This document shows, piece after piece, positions 46,919-58,348 of a DNA stretch of 64,000 nt. Below the pieces are notes generated by a model that did no database searches, was not told where the DNA came from, and saw only the letters and a list, made by a program, of their open reading frames with translations. A program made the position numbers and the translations under genes. Location of the stretch: the NCBI GenBank assembly GCA_029298735.1, contig JANSLP010000033.1:118491-182490 (forward strand), read 5' to 3'. The stretch is from Ophiostoma sp. CBS 140.51 (Eukaryota; Ascomycota; Sordariomycetes; Ophiostomatales; Ophiostomataceae). Within the stretch, counting starts at the first letter, position 1; every line of letters starts with the position of its first letter.

Positions 46919-49768
46919 CTCTGCATCGACCCATCAACTGGGTCGCCGCTTCTGGGCCTCCGTCCGGGACTCGGTTGATTCGTGGGCTTCGCAAGCTCCT
47001 TCGACAGTCGGCCGGGGAGTTCAGAACCAGCGGCGCTCGTTGACAGGACTGGGCATTGCTCACCATGTCTTTTCTGCACACGCCGTCGCCTCTGCCACAA
47101 TAGCCGAAGCAGCAGGCGGCCGCGGCGGCAGCAAAGCTGCACGACGCACATTCTCTTTTCTTTCGGGACGGCAACTTCTCTTTTCCGGCCGCCCGCGGCG
47201 CTTCAACTTCAGTTCGCCCATCAACAGCTTCAGCTACACAACGGCTGCCAACTCCAGAATATCACCGAACCATGTCCGCCGAAGCTGTACATCCGGCGGT
47301 CTTCTCCTACTGGGCTTGAGCTCCCCCTCGACACCACCCTCCACTGTTGTAGCGACATGCACAGCCGCAGCCGACACAGCTTTGTCTGGACAAAGTGCAG
47401 CACAAAAGACGAGCATCAGCCGGATTGCCCGGCAAGCATGGCAGCACCAGCAACGGCAGCACCACCAGCTTCACAACAGCCCAAAGACGCAGCCACAGTC
47501 ACAACAAAGACAACGGAACGGCACACTGCTTTTGTCTAGACTCCGAAGCAAAAGCCAAGGACAGGCTCTGCCAGCATGGAGCCCGGATGCGAGAAGAAAC
47601 AAGAGCACCAATAGCGGCAGCAACTATAACAACAACACACCCACTTCTCGCCAGCCGCAGACACCCGGCAGCGGCGACAAGAGCAAACAACAGCTAGAAG
47701 CAGACTCGACACGCAGGAAATCACCAGCAGAAGGCGAGAACAAGGGCGCGGCAGGACAGCAACAACAACACCAGCCGCCACCGCAACCACATCCCCCTGA
47801 AGGCGAAGATGCCGAAACGATTGCCAGCTCCGTATCCAAATACCTGCAGTCCCACCTCCCAAAGATTCCGCATCGACCCACCAAAGAAGAGCTTCTGGCC
47901 GCCGCCAACGGCTTCTCACAACGGCTCAAAGTCCGCTTCAAGTGGCTGACCATCCGCAGCATGCGGCCCTGGAACGCCGACGAATGGGGCGCTTTCTTGT
48001 CGTGGTTCATGTTGGGCCACATTGTCTGGATTCTGGTCGGCACGACCACTTTTATGTCTCTCGTCATCCTCACCATCAATACCGTTTTTGCTCAAGGTAC
48101 GTTCTCCACCGGCGTTGTATGTATATCGAGAGGCACACACTAACATATATAGAAAAACTGGCAAAGTGGGTTGGTGACTACCTTACGCAGTCAGCCGGCG
48201 TGACTGTCGTCTTCGAATCCGCCATTGTTCCCAAGTGGAAGAACGGCGTTATTACCTTCCGCAACGTCTTTGTCTCTCGCCGCCCCGGCCAGAGCAAGTC
48301 CTCTGTCACAAAGGGCTCCTCCTCCAGCGCTGCTGCCATTGCTGCTGCACGTCATACTCATGACCCGATCAGTGGTGTGGCCGAGACAGATGCCGAGAAT
48401 GAAGACGGCGAGGAGTATGTTGTGGACGACGGCAACTACACGCAGTTTGATGTGACCATCAACAGCGTCGACGTCACACTCTCCTTTTACAAGTGGTGGA
48501 ACGGTAAAGGCATGCTCAAGGACGTTGAGGTCCGCGGCGTGCGTGGTGTCATTGACCGCACACACGTGAAATGGTCTGACGGGCCGCTTGATCCCTTCTC
48601 GTTCCGCCACGAGCACCAGCCCGGCGACTTTGAGATTGAGCGCTTCAAGCTCGAGGATCTCATGGTCACCGTCCACCAGCCCGACGGCTTCCGCCCCTTT
48701 TCCGCCTCCATCTTCTCCTGTGAGCTGCCGCAGCTGCGCAAGCAGTGGCTGTTTTACGATTTCCTCTGCGCCAACCACGTCTCGGGCGCCTACGACGGCT
48801 CCCTCTTCACCATCCACCCCCGCCAGATACAGCACTCTACTATAATGCCGGGCGTTGTCGACAACAGCCACCACAACATCAACAACCCTGTGATTGAGCC
48901 CATGTCGCCCGAGGCGGCGCTGGCCTGGAAAAAGTTTTCTCGCTTACGGATCGACGGCCTCAAGATTGACCATCTCAACCGTGGCGACCCGGGTCCCTTT
49001 GGATGGATCTACGAGGGCAATGTCGACATTGTCGCCGATGTCATGCTACCCGCCGAGGCTGACGAGAGCCTGGCCAAGGCCATGATTGACTTTTACGACA
49101 AGATGGAAGAGGCCGTGACGAGCAATCGCTACATTCGCATTCTCGACGGCAACTATGGCAGCACCCGGCGCAAGGAGGAAGAGGAGGCCGCTGCTCAGCT
49201 TGAGGTGGACGCCTCGTTTGACGACAAGCGCGGCCATCTGGGGTGGGACAAGTCTGATACTCATGCGCTGAAGACGACAGTCACACCGCCGGTCACAGCA
49301 CAGCCGGCCACTACAGCAACTTCCACACCAACCGCCACCGTCATCAAGCCGCCAACCTTCCCCGACGATCCTCTCCCGCAATACGTCGTCATGGATTTGC
49401 GGCTGCACCTCAACGACGTCCGCGCCGCCGTGCCCTTCTTCCCCACCACCACCGCCTTGGGCCAGACCCGTGCCCAGTCCTACGTCAATGCCGCCCTGAT
49501 CCGGCCCATTGTCGCCTACATCAACGCCAAGCGCACCTACATCCCCATTAGCTGCCGCGTCGTCAAGCATCTGTCCGACTTTGATGGCAGTTGGACCACC
49601 TACGACTGTGGTCTGCTGGATGACACTTCGGCCGAAGTGTACGCGGCGTTTGCACACGATGTGGAGGACCAGCAGTCGCGCGTTCGTCGCCTCAAGAAGG
49701 TTGGATTCTGGACGTTGAGCATGGTGGTGCACGCGCTGCTGGCGGGTGTTGCGGGTGACCTAATGTAA
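46908..49768 (+). CDS. MDM31: Mdm31/Mdm32, mitochondrial inner-membrane protein
   Basis: Two exons, 46908-48096 and 48153-49768, with a 56-bp intron (GTACGT, a CTAAC branch site, TATAG). The junction restores QEKLAKWVGDYL, and the protein has 934 residues. The N-terminus is Arg/Ser-rich (LGRRFWASVRDSV), like a mitochondrial presequence. A long Gln/Ser/Pro-rich disordered part follows to about residue 300. A membrane helix near 362-394 (MLGHIVWILVGTTTFMSLV) comes next, then the conserved intermembrane-space part with VTVVFESAIVPKWKNG and GDFEIERFKLEDL. A second hydrophobic segment is at the very C-terminus. Yeast Mdm31 and Mdm32 are needed for mitochondrial shape, inheritance and cardiolipin levels. 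The extension makes it longer than the yeast proteins. A tiny uORF overlaps the start. Confidence 0.9.
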
Positions 49769-50810
49769 GAAAGCGCTGCGGCAAGCAGTGCTTTCTTTTT
49801 GAAAGATACTACTCCACTTCTTATTTTCTGTTTACTTGCATTTTACTATTTTGGAGTAAGCGGTTCTGTTTTTGATTTCTCCTATTTCATAGATGGCGAT
49901 TTTTGGGATGAAAGCGAAACATGAGGAATTTGTTTTTGCGGCGTTTAACACCAAAAGGGGTACAAGGATCTAGGTCTAAAATTGTCTTTACTGGTGTTTT
50001 ATAAATGCATATAATGGGGGACGGCACACCGGAAGGGGGTCAAGGCTATGGACAAGGAAGACAAAAAATCAGGACATCCCATATATACTTACGGTACATA
50101 CATGACATCATTCTTCTTTACGATCTTCACATGTTAAATTTGGTGAGATAAGATATTTGGCTTCGTAAAGCATATTAAACATGATGATAAACATGTCTGT
50201 ATTTATTCTAAATAGCTTGGCAGAAAAGGGGAAAGCAACGCAATATAGGAAAGGGTGCAGGGTGCGGTCTAGATTGTATCTTGAGGGAAAGGGAAGGGAA
50301 CGGAGGAAATCATATGTTGTGAGCTGAATAGGGGGACGAAATCAAACGCAGTAGACATGGCAACCACTACTTCTTACTCAATCTTCTTGGCTTCTCAACT
50401 TCTCCATATGGTCTTCGTTTCCATTTCTGTTCCGCTGTCTCTAATCCGTATGCCATGCAAATGCGTCATTACTCTCTTTCCTACTTTTCCTTCCTTTCCT
50501 TTCCTCCTTTTGCTTTCCTTCGATGTCCTCCCTGTTGTATAAAAAATTTCAAAAACCGGCAATATAAAAAAACAAGTGTGAAGGTGTAAAAACATGACAA
50601 AATGACAAAATGACAAATGCGGCGATTAAGCCATCTAGAGGACCCGGGTCCCCTTTCTCAAAACAATAAACAAAGCCCGTACATCGTTGTTCCTACAAAA
50701 TCCAGACAAAAGAAAGAAGACTGGGAAATTCTCCTTTACATGAAGTCGTCACTACAAGTCGTTAGTCGGTGCTGATGGCAACATCATCTTATAAGAGTGG
50801 AGAGGGTGTC
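49769..50810. other. Convergent 3' flanks, MDM31 / eIF3j
   Basis: About 1 kb of AT-rich spacer with no gene recognised. Confidence 0.5.
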
Positions 50811-51935
50811 TTACTCTCCGTAGGCATCATCGTCGTAGTTGCCAGTGTCAATGGTGCTAGGCCGCGAAATGGCCAGCGTCGTCTTTGTCTTGGCGGCCTT
50901 AGTCTTCTTGCCGCCCTTGTCGGAGGCCTTCTCCTCCCGCAGACGCTCGTTAGCCAGCGACGTCAGCGAGCTATTGATCTTCTTGATCTGGTCGCTGGGC
51001 AGGCCGCGGCACAGCTCCCGGATAAAGTCCTGGGCAAACAGGACGTAGGGACCTTTTTGCGAGTGGGCGCTGATAATGGGGCCCAGGGTCTGGCCGAGCT
51101 TGTCGAACTGGAGCTTGGTCACGGGGTTGAGGAGAGGGAGAGAGCCCAAATCCACAATCTTGGACGGATCCGAGGCGTCGACCGAAACCGCCGAGGCTTT
51201 CAGGGCAGCAGCCGACTTGCGGACACCCGAGCCCGTACCCGCCGACAAACCTGCATCGCCAAAGCTGGCCTCACCGAAAAGGTCAGCAGCGTGCTGCAGG
51301 TCCGCTTCTTGCTCGCTGCGGCGCATGCGTTCGCGGCGCTCAGCCTCGGTCTCGCCCTCCCGCAGGGCCGAATCGGCATCGGCCAGCGCCTGGGCGCGGG
51401 CACGGTCGGCGACGTGGTCGGCAATGCGCTGGTTCTTGGACTTTTTGTTAGCAGCTGCAGCGGCAGCAGCAGCTTTGGCCTTGGCTTTCGCCTCGGCCTC
51501 CTTCTTGGCCTTTTCGCGCTCGACTTCCGAGTCGTCAGCGTCCCAGGAGTCGAGGACGTCGCTATCTTCGTCCTCCTCGTCCTCAAACTTGTTGGCGCGG
51601 CGGAGCAGGGTCGGGGGCGGGGCAGGGGCGGTGCTGGCCTCGGAGCCGGAGCCGGAGCTAGAGGAGTCTTCCTCGTCGTCTGTTCAAAGGAAAAGTTAGT
51701 AGATGTTCACGTTTGGGGGGGGGGGGGGGGTGTCAAAGTGTCGTCGCGCCACGATCGCGAGCCCCTCCATCCTGCCCCTCTCTTCATCTCAGAACAGGCC
51801 ATATCATCGTATCAGACCGTCTAGAGAGCAAGAAGAGAGCGAAGGCGAGGTGGTCGAGGCGAGAGATCGTGGTCGTGCGTGGAAAAGAGGGTTTTCTCTT
51901 CTGTTTTCAGTTGACATACCCCACTTGCCAGGCAT
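50811..51935 (-). CDS. HCR1: eIF3j/Hcr1, translation initiation factor 3 subunit J
   Basis: Two exons, 51935-51920 and 51679-50811, with a 240-bp intron (GTATGT...GAACAG). The first exon codes only MPGKW plus one base; the split codon gives Asp and leads into DDEEDSSSSGS. The protein has 294 residues, near the family's length. Features in order are an acidic N-terminus with FEDEEDEDSDVLDSWDADD (binds the eIF3b RRM in known homologues), a long Ala/Lys/Arg helical segment (KKEAEAKAKAKAAAAA), the conserved core PLLNPVTKLQFDKLGQTLGP and a C-terminal tail ending DDDAYGE. eIF3j promotes 40S binding and ribosome recycling. The opposite strand carries a long open frame that is only its shadow. Confidence 0.93.
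51715..51730. repeat. 16-base homopolymer (G16 on plus) in the eIF3j intron
   Basis: An uninterrupted run of 16 G on the plus strand, which is C16 in the sense of the eIF3j transcript, lies inside its single intron. It may also be a sequencing-length uncertainty. Confidence 0.85.
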
Positions 51936-54900
51936 GATGGGCAGATTTGGTTATGCTTTTGCGCGGAGAGGTGTGTCGTCGGGGGGAGGAAAGTGTGTCG
52001 TGAGGTTTGATGTTGCAATGGACGACGTCCCGGGGGAGTGGGTGGCGCGTTTGGTTGGTTTGAACGAGTGTTGTGGAAAAGAGGAAGAGAGAAGAGAAGA
52101 AAGGGAGGCGAGAAGGCGAGAATAGTCGTGAGGCACAGAGAGGGTAATTACGAGACAGACGGGGGGCAGGAGCGAGCGCGGGAGAAGGAAATTGTGGGTT
52201 TTTTGGGGAATAAAAAATTGTTCCTTGCGACTCCAGCCAGGGAAAGAGCGCGACAAAAAGCCGGTTGGGTGGAAAATGGAAGGGAAAGAAGGAAAAGAGG
52301 GCGTCAAGTTGGGCAGGCACGGCGCATCAAGGGGGCTGTAACAAGGGCGAAGTAGGAGGGAAAGGCTGCCCAAACTGCCCAGACATGAAAAAACTTTAGC
52401 AACTAGAGGCAGGCAAAGATTAAAATTTTAGGCAAGAAAAATAAATAAAATCAAAGAAAAAGGCCAAAATGAATGGCGCGTCGAACTACGGACGAATCAA
52501 GATCCAAGACCAGCGAGACCAGAACGGCAGCGGCCGTCGATGGCTCTTTCTTAATTAGAACAGGCTGGCAAAAGTTGTGAAAGTGAATCCCCCTTTTGTA
52601 CTTTAGCCGTTGTCGTGTCACAGACAAGAAAAGGAAGTCGCGAACGGCATAATCTATGTAGCGCAACAAGAGAGATAGATACATGAGACGAACAGTGAAC
52701 GTGAAGACAGCAATTCTCGAAAGCCCAAGATGACAACCACACGAGCATCTCTTCTGCTGTAGATCAGAATGAAGGACGTAAGCTATGATGCTCCCTGGCG
52801 GGACATGGCAATGCGCCCTGCTTTGGTGCTTTGGTGGTCAATGTATCTGCATCCGGGTCGTCCCTTTTGGATCGCCAATGCATGAGTTGGGAGCGAGGCA
52901 GCCAGACGAAGCGGGAGGAAGAAGCACATGAGAAGAATGTGAAACAGACAGAGCCAAACTTTGCAAAAAGAATTGTCGTTGAAAAGTAGAACTGTGAGAG
53001 ACTGTTCGTGTCCTTCCCCTGAATGTGCTGTGCGCACCTTCCGTCTCAGAATGCGCTTCGTGCGCATCAGTGTGTGCCCCTCTATCGCGATTTCCTATTC
53101 CGGCCGCATTTTTTCGTCCCACGTCTGTTTCCCCTCTAAAAAATCACGACGTAATTTTACAGCGCAGATTCAGCACACGAGCGCGCTGTGCCCCTCGCTC
53201 GAGTGGATGTTTGCAGGGATGATGTCATCCACTGGACAGGGGGCTTGTTTGCGCTTCCTCTCTGTCCCAGCGTCCCAGCGTTCCCAAGCGCACCCAGGCA
53301 CATGCCCAGCGCAGTCACATTTTGGGCTGCAGGGCTGCAGGACTTGCAGGAAGAGTGCATGAGATATGCATACGCAAGAGAAGAATTTGAAGAATTTTGA
53401 AGACGATGCAGCCATAAATGAGTCAGAGGGCTCAGCCAGGCAAGCGACACACATCTATTTTTTGTATTTTTGATTTTGATTCTGTTGTTGCGTTTTCGTC
53501 TCAGTTGCACAGCCTACTTATATTATTTCAGTTATGAGGGCATGTGAATATTTGAAAGAATTTTTTTTTTGGTTAACCGTGAAATTATTCAAAGGCTACT
53601 ACCACTTATATGGGAGACACTGTGTTGCAGTTTGCATGTCTGTGGCTACGTTGCTAGTCAGCAATGTGCATGATAAGATTGCAAGGTGAAGAAGACCATA
53701 AGAAATGAAAAGGTCTGGCCGAAGGTCCAGACTGTTGGACTCTCAAACGTAAGACCGTTGCATTTGATTGTCGCTCTGCAAGTCGCTCTCTAATAATCGA
53801 AAGATGTCTGGGGGAATGAAAGGATATTTAAAACCAGGTGAGAATTGAAAAAGAACAGGACATGAAGATCGTGGCAATGCAACATCTCCTTTGCTGCTGA
53901 CTGTCCGAGGAGATGAGCAGGTAAGAAGATGCGCTCGTGAATGTGAAAAGATTGAGAGCCAATTACAGCAAACAGAAAATAAGCAGTAACAAAAACGGAT
54001 GAAAACATTGATAAAAAACAAAAGAAAAGTAAATGAGAATCAAAAAATATATCGGACGGAGACTATTGTCAATAGTTCAGACAAACGATAAGCGATTATC
54101 GCGGCACTGCATCGTCGACCTTTGACCGTGGCATCTCCGAGTGGATGTTGACTTCAATTCGAATTTTCTCTTTTCCGTTATTTTCGTGATTTTCTTGATG
54201 TCTCTCAGATTTTTCATGCCTCGTGACTTGTTCTGTCATCTCTGTCGATGCGTTGTGAGGTTTGTTGAAGATGGACACGAAAATTGAGCGGAATGGATTT
54301 GGGAGTGAGAACATTTGGGGGGCTCATTGCCCGAAAGTCCCCGACAATTGTGCTCATCACCTGACGTTCGGTGCCTTGTTGGTGGAGGCGGACTCCCAGA
54401 ACGCCGTTGACGCCCCCCAAAAACGGTACCTGAATCCAGCAGCCAGGGGCCATTTTGGGACTTTGTCCGTCGTAAAACTCCACTACGGAGAAGAACGAGA
54501 ACAACCCGCGCAAAGGTGAGGCTAAGAAAAGAGGCTCCTTCCTGCTGACACGAGGCTGAAGGACTGCCATGTGCCTTCGTATTTTTCACTTCCGCTGCCG
54601 GGTTGTTTTCTTTTCTCTTTTTCTCAATCGGGCCTCTTTTGTTTGGTCCTCTTTTGTATCCTCTTTTCGAGGTATTTTGTTTCATTTTTCATATCTATCA
54701 AAAGTCTCCGTTGTCGTCTTTACTACCGGCGTTTGCTTCACGAAAACTGGTCGGTGATTGAGTTTGCAATGACGCCCCTGTGGTCTTTTCTTTTCAATGC
54801 TTTCTTCCGCAATATTGACGTTCTTGCCTGCCGTGTGAATTAGTCATTTTGATATTTATGACTTTGCCCACTCGGGGTCCATTTTGAGAAGGAGCTCTTG

Positions 54901-55104
54901 ATGCTGTGTATATGCTCGTTTGATACTTCCACATCTAGAAAGCATCATGATCAAATGTATCCGAAATAATAAACACTTCCTTGTCAACCAAATCTAGTCG
55001 GACTTGCTGTTTTCTGCTGAGAGAGAGAGCGTTACAAAGACTCGCAACAGTCGTAGTTGTATACGCACACCAAGAGCGACCAAGACCTCCAAGACCTCGT
55101 AAGA

Positions 55105-55117
55105 CGGCCGTGGGCGG
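55105..55117 (+). promoter_or_regulatory. Candidate alternative-oxidase induction motif (CGG-N7-CGG)
   Basis: CGG CCGTGGG CGG lies 796 bp upstream of the AOX ATG. In Neurospora, zinc-cluster regulators (AOD2/AOD5) use a motif of two CGG triplets separated by 7 bp. One such match in this much GC-rich DNA can occur by chance, so the call is weak. Confidence 0.3.
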
Positions 55118-55701
55118 GCCTGACACAGAACGAGGCCATGGTGTAAGATGGATGGAAAAAGTAGGGAAGCAGGGAAGGTATTGCATGCGCTGGGATGTGC
55201 TGAAGTGCGCTAACGTTTAGCGAATCAGGGCCAGTCCAATGTCAAGACGGCCGGGGAATGCGTGCGAAGCGTGTGCATCCACACTAAGAGCGTTGGCGCT
55301 AGGGATCAGTGACATGCACTCCCGGCGCGCCTCTTTTCTGTTTTGTTGTTTGATGGGTTCCATCCCGACCGGGCTTTTCATTTTCGATTGCGTAGCGCCT
55401 TCCTTGCCATCTGCGCCTTTGCGCCTTTGTTCTTTGCGCCTTCCCTGCTCGGCGATGACCCCCGCTCCCTTTCTCTTTCTCCCTGTTCCTGGTCTATGAT
55501 GGGTCCTCCAGTGTAGTCTCTTTCCTGTATCTTTTCGCACTCGCCTTCCAGACTCTCCGACGGCCTGGTTCCATTTCCGTTTGCCATTCCTTTGCCCACA
55601 CTTACACACACTAACCATTCTGAGATGTCGGACACCCGTCTCTCCGCCTTGCGACCTTTGCTGACATCGACCATCCCCTCGACCTCCGAAGAGCAAACAC
55701 A

Positions 55702-55707
55702 TATAAA
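55702..55707 (+). promoter_or_regulatory. TATAAA box-like element of AOX
   Basis: TATAAA in the context ACATATAAAGG lies 206-211 bp upstream of the AOX ATG, a plausible position with a leader of about 100-150 bases. Confidence 0.5.
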
Positions 55708-55776
55708 GGTCCATCTGCCACTTGCAGGCGAATATAATGTTTGTGCCTGGCCTCGTTTTCTTGTCCATCCATCACA

Positions 55777-55804
55777 GACATCTGACATCTGACATCTGAC
55801 ATCT
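55777..55804. repeat. (GACATCT)4 repeat in the AOX leader
   Basis: Four perfect GACATCT units lie 109-136 bp before the AOX start, downstream of the TATA-like box and so probably transcribed. Confidence 0.85.
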
Positions 55805-55912
55805 ACATATCAACAGCACTGATCAGGCTTTAAGCCACCAACACCACCTACACTACCTTACGCTCTTACCCCCATAATTCATCTTATCTCATATACCCTA
55901 TACCCCCTCACA

Positions 55913-57004
55913 ATGACTTCGGTGCGCATCACATCGTCCGCCCTAGGCCAGTCCCAACTGGTTGGTCGGCAGATTGCCCGCGCCGCCATTCCCACCTTCT
56001 GCTCGTCTTCGCAGACATCTTTCCACAAGCTGTCCCCAACCTCATCATCAACTTTCTCTATCAACAGCCGCCGTCCAGGCTCGGCTGCTGCTCCCTTCTC
56101 CACAACCACGGCAGCTCGCATGCGCGATGTCTTCCCCGCACGCGAGACGGAACACATTCGCCAGACCCCGGCCGCCTGGCCCCATCACGGCTACACCGAG
56201 GCCGAGATGCTGGCCGTCGTGCCCGGTCACCGCGCCCCCGAGACCATTGGCGACCGCATCGCCTGGCGTCTGATGCGCATCTGCCGCTGGGGCATGGACA
56301 CGGCCACGGGCATGAGCCGCGACCAAAAGTCCGACAAAAAAAACCCGACGACGGCCATTGCCTCGGAGCAGCCCCTGACGGAAGCACAGTGGATGACTCG
56401 CTTCATCTTTTTAGAGTCTATCGCAGGCGTCCCCGGCATGGTCGCCGGTATGCTGCGCCACCTGCACTCGATCCGGCGGCTCAAGCGCGACAACGGCTGG
56501 ATCGAGTCGCTGCTCGAAGAGTCGTACAATGAGCGCATGCATCTTTTGACGTTTATGAAGATGTGCGAGCCCGGCTGGTTCATGAAGCTCATGATTTTGG
56601 GCGCACAGGGCGTCTACTTTAACGCCATGTTCTTCAGCTACCTGCTGAGCCCGCGCGTCTGCCACCGCTTTGTGGGCTACCTCGAAGAAGAAGCCGTCCA
56701 CACGTATACGCGCTGCCTCGCCGAGATCGAGGCCGGCCAAACCCCCGCCTGGACCGACCCCAAGTTCCAGGTCCCCGAGATTGCTATTCGCTACTGGAAC
56801 ATGCCCGAGGACAAGCGCACCATGCGCGATCTGATTCTGTACATTCGCGCCGATGAGGCCGGCCACCGCGGCGTCAACCACACCCTGGGCAACCTCGACC
56901 AAAAGTCCGACCCGAACCCCTTTGTCAGCGAGTACAAGTCGGGCCGCGAGCCGCCCAAGCCTCTCGCCCGCCCGGCCGGCTATGAGCGGAACGAGGTCAT
57001 GTAG
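55913..57004 (+). CDS. AOX1: Alternative oxidase, mitochondrial
   Basis: A single exon of 363 residues, close to other fungal AOX. The first about 65 residues are Ser/Arg/Ala-rich with a likely cleavage-region FSTTTAAR, a mitochondrial targeting sequence. The di-iron site is complete: Glu168 (LESIAG), Glu207 and His210 (NERMHL), the EEEAVHT triplet (Glu258-260) and Glu315 with His318 (DEAGHR). Two membrane-associated hydrophobic stretches flank residues 163-182 and 222-245. The enzyme oxidises ubiquinol and reduces oxygen to water without proton pumping, on the matrix side of the inner membrane. There are no introns in the gene, whereas some ascomycete copies have them. The upstream elements listed suggest inducible control, but that is inference. 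A long spacer precedes the gene. Confidence 0.97.
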   Translation: MTSVRITSSALGQSQLVGRQIARAAIPTFCSSSQTSFHKLSPTSSSTFSINSRRPGSAAAPFSTTTAARMRDVFPARETEHIRQTPAAWPHHGYTEAEMLAVVPGHRAPETIGDRIAWRLMRICRWGMDTATGMSRDQKSDKKNPTTAIASEQPLTEAQWMTRFIFLESIAGVPGMVAGMLRHLHSIRRLKRDNGWIESLLEESYNERMHLLTFMKMCEPGWFMKLMILGAQGVYFNAMFFSYLLSPRVCHRFVGYLEEEAVHTYTRCLAEIEAGQTPAWTDPKFQVPEIAIRYWNMPEDKRTMRDLILYIRADEAGHRGVNHTLGNLDQKSDPNPFVSEYKSGREPPKPLARPAGYERNEVM

Positions 57005-58348
57005 GGCGTGTCTCGTTATTACACTCTGATTTCCTATATACTGTTTGACTTCACATGCTTACGGGCGTTCTTGGCTCCTGCAACGACGGCGTTGGAAAGC
57101 GAATTCTTTTCTTCGGGGCGGGAGTCTCCCCACTCTCATGGATTTTGTGGCGTTTGTTCCTTTTTTTTTTTTACTGAACTGTTTTCTGCTGTCTTTTCCT
57201 CATATTTTACCAATTTCCTTCTTACTTATTTCTTCGGATTGGTGTGATACAGAACGCAACCGGTCGTTTTTCAAATGAGTTTGACTGACGGTTTGCCGTT
57301 GAACGTCCCAGCTGTCAGAATGGCAACTGTTCATAGAGCGGAGGTCATTGATCTCAAGGGTTCTAATTTCATAGAGTAATATCTCTTTATATAGAAGTGT
57401 GTCCAAAGAAGCAAATAGATTCACAAGACTTTATATTCAATAATTATCATCTGATATCTTGCAAATTATTCACTTACATGATGCTTCTCCACCCACCCAC
57501 AACAGACAACAGAGCTAGGCCTAATCCAGTTGACAGACTACAACCGCAACTTCGACGTCTGTTGTACAGACAAAGTTTATTCACAACTACCTTTCAATTA
57601 CGATATTCCTGTATTAATTTTATAATAATTTGAGAAGTCAGTGACGACATGCTTCAAATTTGTTCTCGGCGCTGTGTTTGTCTAAAAGGGGATATTTTAT
57701 TCAAAATGAGAAAATAGTTTCTCGTTCAGAAAAGGGTCTTTACCCAAAGACACTCTTTTCTATTTCCTATAGAAATATAGACATATCAGGGGAATTGGTG
57801 GTAGTGGTAGTGAATTTATGGGTAGTGAATAAACAAAGACAAAAAAAGTAAGCCAAGAAAATGGGGGGCTGAGAAGGGTAATAATGGAAAAGCGGGCAAA
57901 AAAGGACAACAACATGTAAAAACTCCTTGTAAAGTTCTCCCACACCAGAAAAAAAAGTAATATAGAAAAAGCACGTCTTGGAACGTCCGTTTTGTAGTCA
58001 GAAAAAGAGAAGCGTCCTTTGGGGTATCCTTTCGTTGCGGGACACACCGCCCAAAAATATAAAAAGTGAAAAGAAAAGAAGAAGAAATGAAAGTACGCAA
58101 GTAAAAAGGGGGTAATATGTGAATGTGAATGGGGTCGGGGAGAGAATAATATGTAGTGGTGGGAGTGAAAGAAAAGGGAATAAACAAGAAACCAGAATAA
58201 TAAACAACCCAAGGCCGTCCAGGCCGTCAACTCTTGTATCTTTTTGTCCCTCAGCTGATTTTCCATCCCCGTGTTTTGAGCCCAAATCCTTTATCGAAAA
58301 CGCGCCAAGAGAAGTTCAAAAACAAAATCAGAGGAATCAAAAAAGTCA
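57005..58348. other. Convergent spacer, AOX / RhoGAP
   Basis: 1.34 kb, AT-rich and carrying both 3' flanks. No gene is seen. Confidence 0.5.

Larger units (their letters stand above)
51936..55912. other. Long spacer between eIF3j and AOX
   Basis: About 4 kb holding two divergent promoters. The part next to eIF3j (51.95-52.38 kb) is pyrimidine-rich on the minus strand. The part before AOX carries a TATA-like box, a CGG-N7-CGG pair and a 7-bp repeat. No gene is recognised between them. A 183-codon minus frame at 55217-55768 is basic and without family signature. Confidence 0.5.

Noticed and set aside
50769..51824. 351-codon plus frame, longer than the eIF3j gene
   Set aside because: It is the antisense shadow of eIF3j: Gly/Leu/Arg-rich with no motifs, while the minus strand has the family core and a valid intron.
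51680..51919. Intronic C/D-box snoRNA in the eIF3j intron
   Set aside because: A GATGAT word and a CTGA word are present, but there is no true TGATGA C box with terminal stem.
55500..55912. Promoter-proximal CGG-N7-CGG element for AOX
   Set aside because: None found in this interval; only the distal copy at 55105 fits the spacing.
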